In this document: piece by piece, positions 7,371-16,385 of the stretch
How positions within the stretch are numbered: the stretch's first letter is position 1
How the letters are laid out: every line of letters starts with the position of its first letter
Origin: Eubacteriaceae bacterium
Lineage (GTDB): Bacteria; Bacillota; Clostridia; Lachnospirales; Lachnospiraceae
DNA length: 64,000 nt
Direction of reading: 5' to 3'
Assembly: GCA_910574915.1 (NCBI GenBank)
Contig: CAJTCR010000003.1
Span: forward strand, 1-64,000
Translations under genes and position numbers: made by a program
Notes under the pieces: generated by a model
Told to the model about the DNA's origin: nothing
What the model saw: the letters and a program-made list of their open reading frames with translations, nothing else
The model's database searches: none

Positions 7371-10300
7371 CTATGGCATTTCTACTGAAAAATCTTCCGC
7401 GATTCCTTCCCAAACCGCATCCATGCTAAAATACTTTTTAATAAAGACCTGCGAACGCTCAGCCATCTTCTCCAAGCCTTTACAGTCGTTGTACAAACGG
7501 AGTACCTCGTCGGCAAATGCCTGCGGCTGATCCTGGATCTTCATTACCTCTTCTGCCTGCAATATGCCTTCTGCTCCTACAGAAGTCGTTACTACTGGAA
7601 CTCCCTGATAAACCGCTTCTACCACCTTTCCTTTTACTCCCGCACCATAACGCAGAGGGACAACAGCGATTCTGCACGACTGATACAGCTTGTGCAATTC
7701 TTCTTCTGTCAGATAGCCTTTCACACAAATCCCGTTCCTGCCGTCTAATTGCACAATTTCTTTTGTTGCATTGGAACCGACAATATAAAACGGCATCTGG
7801 CATTCTTCCCGAATCTTTGAATAAATTTCTTTTACAAACCATCGTACTGCATCAATATTTGGTTCATGTACAAATCCGCCCACAAACAAGATTCCTTGTC
7901 GCTTTGAAAAATCCATTTCCAGATCTTTTAACCAACTGTCAAATGCATAAGCAGTCACTGCCTTCACTCTTATATTTGCATTTAACTTATGGATTTCTTC
8001 TATTTCCACACTGGAAGGATAATACGAAACATTTGCTTTCTCCAGCAAATACATCTCCTTCTTTTTCCATGCTTTTGCCTCTCGCAGCTTTGCGGCATCT
8101 TTTGTCAGCCTGTATTCTCTTAAATTGCGCAAATAATGCAGGTCATGTCCGTAATAAATTATATTTACATTGGTCTTATTATAAAAATAATCGATATATT
8201 TAATCGATATATGCGGCCTGTTTAAAAATACAAAGTCAATCTCCTGATGATTTCTGTCCAGCCACTGAAATATATGCGACTGGTAGTAGCCGCCATATAA
8301 AACCTCTATGCCCATTTGTTCTAGCTGCGACGCATACGGTTCCTGCCGGTAAAAATTATCGCCTATAAATTTTACCTGAAAGCCTTTTTTTATAAACAGT
8401 TTTAAATATTGATATACTGTTTTGGAACCAGCATCTTTATCATACTGCGGGATATAATGGTCTATAAATAAAATAACCGGCTTTCCCTTGCTGCGCTCCC
8501 TCGCACGGAACACATGATGCGCGTTTGGATAATGCTCCTTTAATACGTCTGACCATTTGTCCCTCAGCTTTTTTCTGTTCTCCGTCTGATATTGTTTGAT
8601 ATTTTGTTTTGGTTGTACTGCCTTGTTCTTACGCCTGTTTTCTTCTTTCCCGTTTGATATTCCTTCAAAATGGACGACTACGGACTGCGGCTGATAGACA
8701 ACGAAATAGCCGCGCTTTCTTACTTCAAAAGCAAGGTCAGAATCTTCGCAATAGGCAGGAGCATAGCGTTCATCAAAGCCGCCGATTTCCTGCCACAGCT
8801 TTTTACGTATCATCAAAGAAGCACCTGAAATATAATCGACTTCTCTCACATAATTAAACTCTGGGCGGTCTGCCTCCTGCCTGTTTCCGTAGTTCCAGGC
8901 AGAACCATCATTCCAGATAATCCCGCCTGCTTCCTGAAGCCTTCCATCAGGATAAATCAGCTTTGACCCAGTCATCCCAATGAATGGGTTCTGTTTCAAA
9001 AGGCGCATCAATGGTTCCAGCCAGTTTTCCTGCACCTGTGTGTCATTATTTAGAAACAGCAGATATCTGCCGCGTGCAGATGCCGCCGCATGGTTACAGT
9101 TTCTTAAAAACAGCAGGTTCTTTTGATTCCTGATCACCTTAATATTTTTTACAAGCTCTAAAAGCCGCTTCGTATCGTCCGTTGAGCAGTCGTCTGCGAG
9201 AATCACTTCATAGCGGACTGTACTCCCAGTCTGTTCCAGGATCGATTTCAAACAGTTATACGTATATGCAAACTGGTTATATACAGGTATGATAATCGAT
9301 ACATCAGGATCATTCACTTCCGGGAACACCAATGGCGCATATTCCGAAAAATCTTTTTTCTGTGTACAAATGTCTACCAAAGGCTTGGTATCTCCATAAG
9401 CCGCTTCCGGCATACTAAGGTCTACTCTCCTAGAAACAAACGCAGAACCCTCCTGCCGATAAAAACGGTAAAAATTGCGGATTCTTGCGGGTGTCAGCTT
9501 TTTTACAAACGAGATTGGATGGCGCATAAATTTCAGTAAAAGTTTTACAAACAGCCTTCTTACTGATCCTGGCGGTACGATGTGTGCGGATAACTGCTGC
9601 ATTCCAAAAGCCAGGCGCCATGTCCTGCTTTTTTTCACGCGCTCAAATTCCCGTTCTGATTCGAGCAGCAGTTCAATATGTCCCTGCTTGTTTAACAGCT
9701 CCTGTTTGAGCTTTTGTTCTTCCCTGGCACATGCCTCTAAATGTTCCTGCTTGCTTTTGAGTTCTCTTTTTTGCTTTTGCTCTTCCTTTGCATAAGTTTC
9801 CAGCCTTTTTTGCTTTCTTTTTAAATCATGCTTTAGCGTTTCTTCGTATTCCTGCTTTTTCTTAAACTCCTGCTGCAAGTTCTGCCATTCTCTTTGACTT
9901 TTTCGTTCTGCCTCCAGCAGCAGTTCAATATGCCCTTGTCTGTTCAGCAGCTCCTGTGCGTCGCTTTGTGCCTGCCCTTCTAACGCTTCTACATACTCCT
10001 GCCATGCATCCCGCAGCCTTAAATGTACCTTAACCAGCACCTGATTTTTGCCTGATTCTTCTTGATTTGAATCAATCAAAAACGTGCAGCAATCCTTATA
10101 AACAGCATCCGCGCTGGCGCCGCCAGCTACCATACCTTTCAGGCTGCATCTGACTGGCTTTCCATTTTCATCTGCTTTCATGCTTTCTACAAGAAACGGG
10201 TTTGGATAATAAAATTTCCCCTGGTAAACCTCCGCCGCCTTTTGTATCTGAAATTCAAGTTCCAGCCTTTGGCTGCCTTTTCTGATATGGGAAAGCTCCA

Positions 10301-11609
10301 TCATGCTGTTGCATCCGATACTTACCTTTCCGTTATTTAATACGCTTTTTATCAATCTGCACCGTTTTGCGGTTTGTGTAACCTTGTTTCGTTCGGATTC
10401 TGTCTGTGCTCCAAGCTTTTTTATCCTTCCCGCGGCAGCTTTTTGCCGATGCTCTGCGCTTTCTTGCAGCAAACTGGCAATCCGGTCAAAGTGGCACTTT
10501 AGCTCTTCCTGGAACAATGCCGCTTTTTCTGCGATGATTTCCCTGTTTTCCATCTGCATCTGCTGGTCAAACTGTCCTCTTAACGAGCTTATATCCCTGA
10601 CCATCAGCTCCTCCATCTGCATCATTGCAAACAGGCCGTCCATCTTTCCCACACAGGACGGATACATATCCAGGCACAGGTTCTTTACACCATAAGACAT
10701 TGCCGTAATATTCCCATGCAGGCTTGTCCCCAGAAAAAATTTCGCATGAGAAATAACAGACATAATCTCTTTTGGCTGCAATTTCCTTCCCACGATATAA
10801 AATTCCTGGCATACTTCCTGTATCTTAAGACAACTCTGCTGGTCTTCATGACAATAGTTGACCGTTAAAAGTAATACAGCAAGTCCATAATCGGCACTAA
10901 TTTTCTGCACTTCCTCTGCCAGCTTTTGATATTCCAGGCTTGTGCCATACTGTAAGACAAGGTAGTCCTGGTTTAAAAAGCGATATTCTCTTTTTAACTG
11001 CGCAAAACAGGCATCCAAAGTTTCTGGCTGGATATGTCTGCGAAACAGCCACAGCATATCTGGCACCTGGTAAATGCTGCGTGTTACTGCGATCTGTTGC
11101 AGGCGCATACGCGAATAAGCATCCCTGACAGACAGATAGCTTAAGCTTTCACATGCCTGGCGGACTTGTTCCATTTCGCTGATATTTTCAAAATCCCTGC
11201 CTGCGCCTACACCATTCCAGATCACCGCAAGATCCAGCGTTTTTGCTATTTCCTGCGGCTTTTTCCACAGCTCACCCACACTGTACTGCGTTGCTTTCCC
11301 GTCCGGCGACAAATAATTGACTGGCTGGAAATGGATAAATTCACCGCCGCCAATCACCAGCGCGCAATATGGGTCTTTGGCATGGCGCTGCGCCAGAGCG
11401 TCAATTTGATATACTCGCGTAAGGTGATTATATGGATGATCGGTTCCGCTTGGCGCATACAGGTCGATTTCCAGCCTGTCCCCAAAACGCTCTTCCATTT
11501 CCAGCCGGAAAATCACCGGAAACATCGTATCTCCCAGGCTTTCCAGATCATACGCACCGAAATGTGCAATACGGACGGTTCCTTCTTTTTTTATCGTTTT
11601 CGCAGCCAT
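7371..11609 (-). CDS. Giant multi-domain protein: pyruvyltransferase-like, coiled coil, GT2 and GT4
   Basis: At 1412 residues this is the largest protein of the operon. Residues 10-370 resemble a polysaccharide pyruvyltransferase (GDTMFPVIFRLEME, VIGGGEFIHF, FFLGTSLHGNITAMSYGV). An unrecognised segment runs from about 420 to 550. Then comes a charged coiled coil of about 110 residues in which QGHIELLLEAER and QGHIELLLESER repeat. A GT2 domain follows at 770-1005 (VSIIIPVYNQ, ILADDCSTDD, LFLNNDTQV, AYCEDSDLAFEVRKRGY). The final 340 residues form a GT4-like GT-B domain (ILFVGGFVHEPN, VPLRYGAGVKGKVVEA). One chain may therefore cap or pyruvylate a sugar, add two sugars and act as a scaffold. It has no membrane helix. 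The acceptor is unknown. Confidence 0.8.
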   Translation of the reverse strand: MAAKTIKKEGTVRIAHFGAYDLESLGDTMFPVIFRLEMEERFGDRLEIDLYAPSGTDHPYNHLTRVYQIDALAQRHAKDPYCALVIGGGEFIHFQPVNYLSPDGKATQYSVGELWKKPQEIAKTLDLAVIWNGVGAGRDFENISEMEQVRQACESLSYLSVRDAYSRMRLQQIAVTRSIYQVPDMLWLFRRHIQPETLDACFAQLKREYRFLNQDYLVLQYGTSLEYQKLAEEVQKISADYGLAVLLLTVNYCHEDQQSCLKIQEVCQEFYIVGRKLQPKEIMSVISHAKFFLGTSLHGNITAMSYGVKNLCLDMYPSCVGKMDGLFAMMQMEELMVRDISSLRGQFDQQMQMENREIIAEKAALFQEELKCHFDRIASLLQESAEHRQKAAAGRIKKLGAQTESERNKVTQTAKRCRLIKSVLNNGKVSIGCNSMMELSHIRKGSQRLELEFQIQKAAEVYQGKFYYPNPFLVESMKADENGKPVRCSLKGMVAGGASADAVYKDCCTFLIDSNQEESGKNQVLVKVHLRLRDAWQEYVEALEGQAQSDAQELLNRQGHIELLLEAERKSQREWQNLQQEFKKKQEYEETLKHDLKRKQKRLETYAKEEQKQKRELKSKQEHLEACAREEQKLKQELLNKQGHIELLLESEREFERVKKSRTWRLAFGMQQLSAHIVPPGSVRRLFVKLLLKFMRHPISFVKKLTPARIRNFYRFYRQEGSAFVSRRVDLSMPEAAYGDTKPLVDICTQKKDFSEYAPLVFPEVNDPDVSIIIPVYNQFAYTYNCLKSILEQTGSTVRYEVILADDCSTDDTKRLLELVKNIKVIRNQKNLLFLRNCNHAAASARGRYLLFLNNDTQVQENWLEPLMRLLKQNPFIGMTGSKLIYPDGRLQEAGGIIWNDGSAWNYGNRQEADRPEFNYVREVDYISGASLMIRKKLWQEIGGFDERYAPAYCEDSDLAFEVRKRGYFVVYQPQSVVVHFEGISNGKEENRRKNKAVQPKQNIKQYQTENRKKLRDKWSDVLKEHYPNAHHVFRARERSKGKPVILFIDHYIPQYDKDAGSKTVYQYLKLFIKKGFQVKFIGDNFYRQEPYASQLEQMGIEVLYGGYYQSHIFQWLDRNHQEIDFVFLNRPHISIKYIDYFYNKTNVNIIYYGHDLHYLRNLREYRLTKDAAKLREAKAWKKKEMYLLEKANVSYYPSSVEIEEIHKLNANIRVKAVTAYAFDSWLKDLEMDFSKRQGILFVGGFVHEPNIDAVRWFVKEIYSKIREECQMPFYIVGSNATKEIVQLDGRNGICVKGYLTEEELHKLYQSCRIAVVPLRYGAGVKGKVVEAVYQGVPVVTTSVGAEGILQAEEVMKIQDQPQAFADEVLRLYNDCKGLEKMAERSQVFIKKYFSMDAVWEGIAEDFSVEMP

Positions 11610-11690
11610 ATCAAATTTCCTCTTCTTTATCTATGTTAAATCGTATGAGATTTCCTCAGATTTGTCTGAACAGGTTCAAGCTGTCCATTT

Positions 11691-13205
11691 CTACATGCCG
11701 TTTTCAGAAATATCTGAAAGAATGTTTTGTACAATCTCCAGTTTCCCACTGCCTTGCTCAAGCAGTCTTTTCAGTATGCCAGATGCCGCAGCATACTCTT
11801 TGTGTTCTTTCTGAAACACATCTCTGTCCAGGTACTCTTCCTCGCAGAACGTTCCCCAGTTTGTCAGCCTTTGAAAATCTACTCCATCTGCGCCCATCGC
11901 CTCTGCCATCTGTACAAACGCTTCCATTTCCTGGTAATTGTTTTTTTGTACCACAAAATTAAACCAGACAGCATCGACATTTCGATCCGGGTCATGCCTT
12001 AAACTGCACAAATAAGAGAGATTATCCACAAGTCGTTTCCACCCCCCCCCGCGCCGATTTTCCTCATAAGTCGATGCACATGACGCATCGATTGATACTT
12101 TTACGGTTTTGGGTATATAACGCAGGTTGGAAAACTCTTCCCACTTTTTCTCGTCTGCAAGCTGCAAATTCGATATAATTGTCAGTTGCAAATTCGGAAA
12201 TTCCTGTACTGTAATTGTTTTTAAAAACCTGGAAACCGCACTGGATGCAAATATTTCTCCTGAAGCAAGCGCCGTAAGCATCCTGCACTCCTTAAGCATT
12301 GGCGTTACAACTTTTCTAAGACGCTCATAAAGCTGGTCGCTTTCTTCCTTTCCGAGCGCTTTGCCGCTGCTCCTGCACGTCGGACAGCGCAGGTTGCATG
12401 TCTCATCGCAGGATAAGGTGATATATTTTGGCGTATGCTTCACAGCATATTCCTCTGCCTGTGCATCCTGAAAAAGGCTTTCCGCATCTTTTTTTAATAC
12501 TACTGGATGATTGTCTCCCATACGTTTGCCGTTTCCGACAGAATCATACAGAAACTTACAGTTTTTCTGGCAAAACTCAAAATTGCCTTCCTGTACAGAA
12601 CGCCTTAGCCTGCGTGCCTTTTGAGAATTCCAGATCTCCTGAAAGTCCTCCTCAAAAATATTTCCAATCATATAGTTATGCTTAATATAGGCGCTGCAAC
12701 AGGTATACACTTCTCCATGCGGCAAAATCTCGACATTTTCAAACGGATTGCGGCATGTATATTCCAAAAAAGAACCGTCATGCGGCCACTTGCCAAAAAC
12801 AACGGATTCATGCAGTTCATCCAATGTCTGCGCCCTGTATTTTAAAAACTGAATCTCTTCTTCCAAGCCTCTGTGCCCGGCATAGACACGATCGTTATCT
12901 GCTTGTAATGCTTCACATGTTTCTTTTAAAAAACTGGCTTCCTTGCGCAGTATTTGCATCTGTTGGAATTTTTCTCTATGCTCTTCTTCCAAAGCTTTGA
13001 TCTCAGCCTTCTGAGCTTCTTTCAGAGTTTCCAGAGCTTTCAGCTTTTCGTCAAGGGCATTGTATTTTTTATCCAGGCGTTCTAATTCTTCCTGGTGCAT
13101 TGCATTCATTGCTTTGTATTCTGCCTTGTGTGCTTCCTGAATCATTCTCAGCTTCTCCTGATACTCCCTGCGAATACATTGAAGCGCCTTTTTCGTCCCA
13201 AACAT
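11691..13205 (-). CDS. Radical SAM protein with N-terminal coiled coil and SPASM-like domain
   Basis: A 504-residue protein. Residues 15-130 are a Lys/Glu-rich coiled coil. Residues 150-218 look like a SPASM or related Fe-S domain: Cys151, ILPHGEVYTCC, GNIFEEDFQEIWNS, then Cys212 and Cys216. The radical SAM site CNLRCPTC is at 270-277, after that domain rather than before it, and a partial TIM barrel follows. The order is unusual. Related proteins occur in glycan clusters, but the reaction is unknown. The start at 13205 has AAGGAAG upstream; the longer frame overlaps wzt. Nine C on the plus strand at 12042-12050 encode Arg-Gly-Gly-Gly-Trp within the SAM domain. Confidence 0.8.
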   Translation of the reverse strand: MFGTKKALQCIRREYQEKLRMIQEAHKAEYKAMNAMHQEELERLDKKYNALDEKLKALETLKEAQKAEIKALEEEHREKFQQMQILRKEASFLKETCEALQADNDRVYAGHRGLEEEIQFLKYRAQTLDELHESVVFGKWPHDGSFLEYTCRNPFENVEILPHGEVYTCCSAYIKHNYMIGNIFEEDFQEIWNSQKARRLRRSVQEGNFEFCQKNCKFLYDSVGNGKRMGDNHPVVLKKDAESLFQDAQAEEYAVKHTPKYITLSCDETCNLRCPTCRSSGKALGKEESDQLYERLRKVVTPMLKECRMLTALASGEIFASSAVSRFLKTITVQEFPNLQLTIISNLQLADEKKWEEFSNLRYIPKTVKVSIDASCASTYEENRRGGGWKRLVDNLSYLCSLRHDPDRNVDAVWFNFVVQKNNYQEMEAFVQMAEAMGADGVDFQRLTNWGTFCEEEYLDRDVFQKEHKEYAAASGILKRLLEQGSGKLEIVQNILSDISENGM

Positions 13206-13261
13206 TTTGAACTTCCTTTTCTTACTTCTTATATACCTTTTTTGGCATCCCGTTTTTCTCG

Positions 13262-14584
13262 TTATGATCTGTATATCTCTGCATCCAGTTCCCAATGCCG
13301 CCTCAGGTCTACAATCCCCTGCGCATCTGCCGAATCCTTCACCCTGAATTCCAGCGCATTATAAATATAGTCAAACTTCTGCTCCTGCAAATCCTGAATC
13401 CCGATATCCACCAAATACCGGCCTTTCAGCAGATTCACTTTTTCTATCATAATGCGGACTCTGCCGTCTTTTTCAGAAAGGATACTTTTTTCGTTTTCTT
13501 TCCTGCCAGACAAAGCACTTGTACCAAAACAATACACACCGTCATCCCTTGTAATATTGATCACAAAATTAATCTGTTCTCCAACAAAATCCGCATGGTA
13601 TTTCATACAGATTTCCATAGGTTTGCCAGCATATACGAAAACCGCGGGTTTTCCATCTGCATCGCGCACGGCTGCATCTGTAAAATAGATCTTATGGCTT
13701 CCTTCCCGGGCAGCGATTTCCGTACAAAACTCCGGCAGCTCTTTTATATCTGCTTCTGATTCTGTGCTGCATACGATTTCCGTATCCTGTGCTTTTTCCG
13801 CCTTCGAACGCATTTCCTGGAAATCAGCTTCTATTTTTTCCTCGCGCCTTTTTTCCATCTCCATCAGATATTCCTTAGAAACCTTACCCGGGCTTCCCTG
13901 TGCGCGCACCCTGCCATCCTCCAGCCAAAGCACCCTGTCACAAATACTTTCTAACTGTCCCATCACATGTGACACAATCACGACCGTCGTCCCTTTTACC
14001 TTGATCTCCTTTAGCTTTTCAAAGCATTTCTCCTGAAACCCTGCATCCCCGACCGCCAGGATCTCGTCGATCAGCAAAATATCGGCGTCCACATGGATCG
14101 CTACTGCAAACGCCAGGCGCATATACATACCTGAAGAATATGTGCGCACCGGATTGTCAATAAATTCTCCAAGCTCGGAAAAGCGGATAATCGCATCAAT
14201 GCGCTTTTCGATCTGAGAGCGGTTCAGCCCAAAGATCGAAGCGTTTGTATAGATATTTTCCCGCCCGCTCATATCCGGGTGGAAGCCTGCCCCAAGCTCT
14301 AACAGGCTGGATACCCTGCCGTCCATTTCGATTGTGCCGTCTGTTGGGTACATAATGCGCGTCAGCATTTTTAGCATCGTGCTCTTTCCGCAGCCGTTCC
14401 TGCCGATTAGTCCGACCGACTCGCCCTTTTTCACCTCAAAGTCAATGCCGCGCAGCACCCAGTGCACTTCGTGGCGGCTGCGGCTTTTAAATAAGATACG
14501 TTCTTTTAAGCTGCTGCCTTTGTCATAATAGACTTTAAATTTTTTCGTTACGCCCGTTACTTCGATTGCGTTTTCCGGCTTCAT
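13262..14584 (-). CDS. wzt: Polysaccharide ABC exporter, ATP-binding subunit with C-terminal domain
   Basis: This is the ATPase of an ABC-2 exporter that moves undecaprenyl-linked polysaccharide across the membrane. The 440-residue chain has Walker A GRNGCGKSTMLKML near residue 63, the signature YSSGMYMRLAFA and Walker B ILLIDEILAVGD, all in the first 240 residues. A linker and a C-terminal beta-rich domain of about 150 residues follow. In Wzt proteins this domain recognises the finished glycan end. It pairs with the permease gene 21 bases upstream in transcription order. The wzt symbol is by analogy; TagH is the teichoic-acid equivalent. The start is supported by AAAGGAG. Confidence 0.88.
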   Translation of the reverse strand: MKPENAIEVTGVTKKFKVYYDKGSSLKERILFKSRSRHEVHWVLRGIDFEVKKGESVGLIGRNGCGKSTMLKMLTRIMYPTDGTIEMDGRVSSLLELGAGFHPDMSGRENIYTNASIFGLNRSQIEKRIDAIIRFSELGEFIDNPVRTYSSGMYMRLAFAVAIHVDADILLIDEILAVGDAGFQEKCFEKLKEIKVKGTTVVIVSHVMGQLESICDRVLWLEDGRVRAQGSPGKVSKEYLMEMEKRREEKIEADFQEMRSKAEKAQDTEIVCSTESEADIKELPEFCTEIAAREGSHKIYFTDAAVRDADGKPAVFVYAGKPMEICMKYHADFVGEQINFVINITRDDGVYCFGTSALSGRKENEKSILSEKDGRVRIMIEKVNLLKGRYLVDIGIQDLQEQKFDYIYNALEFRVKDSADAQGIVDLRRHWELDAEIYRS

Positions 14585-14605
14585 TAAAAACTCCTTTTTC
14601 TGTTA

Positions 14606-15385
14606 TCACAGCTCTTCTACAAAATTCTTTTGCAGCCTGGCAAACACAGCCGCCCCAACTGCAATCGACAGAATACCTACCAAAAACGCCCACAATAAAT
14701 TTCCCAGATCCGGCACCCGCTTGTAATAAAGGATCTCCCGGTACGCCACCGCAACTGGAGTCATCGGGTTCATACGAAACACCGCCAGCAGGTCATCCGG
14801 TACAAAGCTGATGTCATACATCACAGGCGTCATATAAATCCACGCCATCATAAGAACCCCTAAAATATGCTCCAGATCCCTGAAATAGACCGTACATGCC
14901 GATACAACCATAGCAAAGCCAAGGCAAAGCACGTACTCAATCCCCATCACCACTGGCAGACAGACAAGCGCCCTTGCCGCAAACCCGTTTCCAGACACTG
15001 CAATCACTACAAGTACGACCACAAAGGAAAGCAGCATATTCACAAAACAGCTCGTTACGAACGAGATCGGAAGCACCTCTCTTGGGAAATAAATCTTTTT
15101 TACAAGGTCCTGTTGGCTGACGACCGCCATAGCGCCGCCGGATACCGACGAGCTGAAAAACACCCACGGGATCATCACCACAGTAAGGAATAAATAATAC
15201 CGCTCGATGTCCATGCGGAAAATCCTCGAAAAAACGACGGTATACACAATAATCTGGCACAACGGGTTGATAAACGTCCATAAAAACCCAAGCACCGAGC
15301 TTTTATACCTGCCCCGCAGGTCTCTGCGCACAAGGCTTTTAATCATCTCCCGGTAGCCAAGCAGCTCTCTGCATTTTTTCCACAT
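14606..15385 (-). CDS. wzm: Polysaccharide ABC exporter, permease subunit
   Basis: A 259-residue ABC-2 type membrane permease with six predicted helices. YREMIKSLVRRDLRGRYKSS is the amphipathic N-terminus of the Wzm/TagG family, and LGFLWTFINPLCQIIVYTVVF is the first-helix motif. It forms the channel with the neighbouring Wzt subunit. Export by this route means the chain is completed in the cytoplasm before transport, in contrast to the Wzx/Wzy pathway. This fits the presence of several cytoplasmic glycosyltransferases and absence of a visible polymerase in the operon. TagG is an alternative name if the product is teichoic-acid-like. Confidence 0.88.
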   Translation of the reverse strand: MWKKCRELLGYREMIKSLVRRDLRGRYKSSVLGFLWTFINPLCQIIVYTVVFSRIFRMDIERYYLFLTVVMIPWVFFSSSVSGGAMAVVSQQDLVKKIYFPREVLPISFVTSCFVNMLLSFVVVLVVIAVSGNGFAARALVCLPVVMGIEYVLCLGFAMVVSACTVYFRDLEHILGVLMMAWIYMTPVMYDISFVPDDLLAVFRMNPMTPVAVAYREILYYKRVPDLGNLLWAFLVGILSIAVGAAVFARLQKNFVEEL

Positions 15386-15422
15386 GATACGATTCCTCTT
15401 TTCTGGGCTTTTGCATGTTTGT

Positions 15423-16385
15423 TTACAAATACCCTGTTAAAAATAAAATCCGATAGGCAAGATCGTCCAGGCGTCTCTGCCTGTGTATGTTTTGATCGAA
15501 AACGAGCTTACGCCTCTTTTTATAATCCGCTCTGTATGCGCACAGCAATCCAAGGCGGTACGCATTTCTTTGATTGGGGGTGTCCATTTCTAAAAGCCCT
15601 GCATAAGCGTCCCGAAACAAAGCCGCCTGTCCTGACAGCTTATGACGCAGCCCGCCAAAATGCAGCACACGGTTTTTCCAGCGGGCGAATGCGTTTTTTT
15701 GCATTCCAATCTGGTTTCCCTCGTGCTGGCGGTACAAAATATAAGCGTTCGGATCATAGTAAACGCTGCCAAAGTACGCCGCTGTCAGATACATCCACCA
15801 GTCATGCAGAATCGCTCCATCCGGCAGGTGGTTTCTTACAAGCTCCAGCAGCTTTTGGTTAAATACCTGCGTACATCCGATGCAGATATTTTCCGTCAGC
15901 GCATTTCCAAACGAAGGCTTTATGGCATCACGGGACGGCAATGCCTGTTGTATGCGCAGATCTTTGGAAGCATAGATCACATTACTTGCATAAAGTAACG
16001 GACGCCCCGGATATTTTCGCTCCATTTTTTCCAGGCAGGAAACCGCGCGCGCCAGCTTTTCTTCCATCCAGACATCGTCCTGATCCGCAAATGCATAATA
16101 GCTGTATGAGTGGCCTGCGTGCGCCAGCAAGTGAAAAAAGCTTTTTGCCGTACCCAGGTTCTGCCCGGAATATGCCGACAGATTCGTGTGTTTTTGGGCA
16201 TAATTTCTCAGGATATGACGTGTGCGATCGCAAGAGCCGTCGTCACGCACAAGGACGGATACCTGTACGCCCTTCTGCGACAGAAGGCTGTCAAGCTGCG
16301 CTGGCAGATAGCGTTCGCCATAATAGGATGACAGCAGTACTTGTACGCTTTTTGGTTTCTGTCTCTGCTTTTCTTGCTGTTTCAT
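15423..16385 (-). CDS. Glycosyltransferase family 2, rhamnosyltransferase-like
   Basis: A 320-residue GT-A transferase. VQVLLSSYYGERYLPAQLDSL and VLVRDDGSCDRT form the nucleotide-sugar site, and AFADQDDVWMEEKL carries the metal-binding aspartates. This DQDDVW form is common among rhamnosyltransferases of streptococcal and O-antigen loci, so rhamnose is a reasonable but unproved donor. The gene overlaps the preceding GT4 gene by four bases at ATGA, which indicates translational coupling. It is transcribed just ahead of the exporter pair. No membrane helix is evident. Confidence 0.85.
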   Translation of the reverse strand: MKQQEKQRQKPKSVQVLLSSYYGERYLPAQLDSLLSQKGVQVSVLVRDDGSCDRTRHILRNYAQKHTNLSAYSGQNLGTAKSFFHLLAHAGHSYSYYAFADQDDVWMEEKLARAVSCLEKMERKYPGRPLLYASNVIYASKDLRIQQALPSRDAIKPSFGNALTENICIGCTQVFNQKLLELVRNHLPDGAILHDWWMYLTAAYFGSVYYDPNAYILYRQHEGNQIGMQKNAFARWKNRVLHFGGLRHKLSGQAALFRDAYAGLLEMDTPNQRNAYRLGLLCAYRADYKKRRKLVFDQNIHRQRRLDDLAYRILFLTGYL

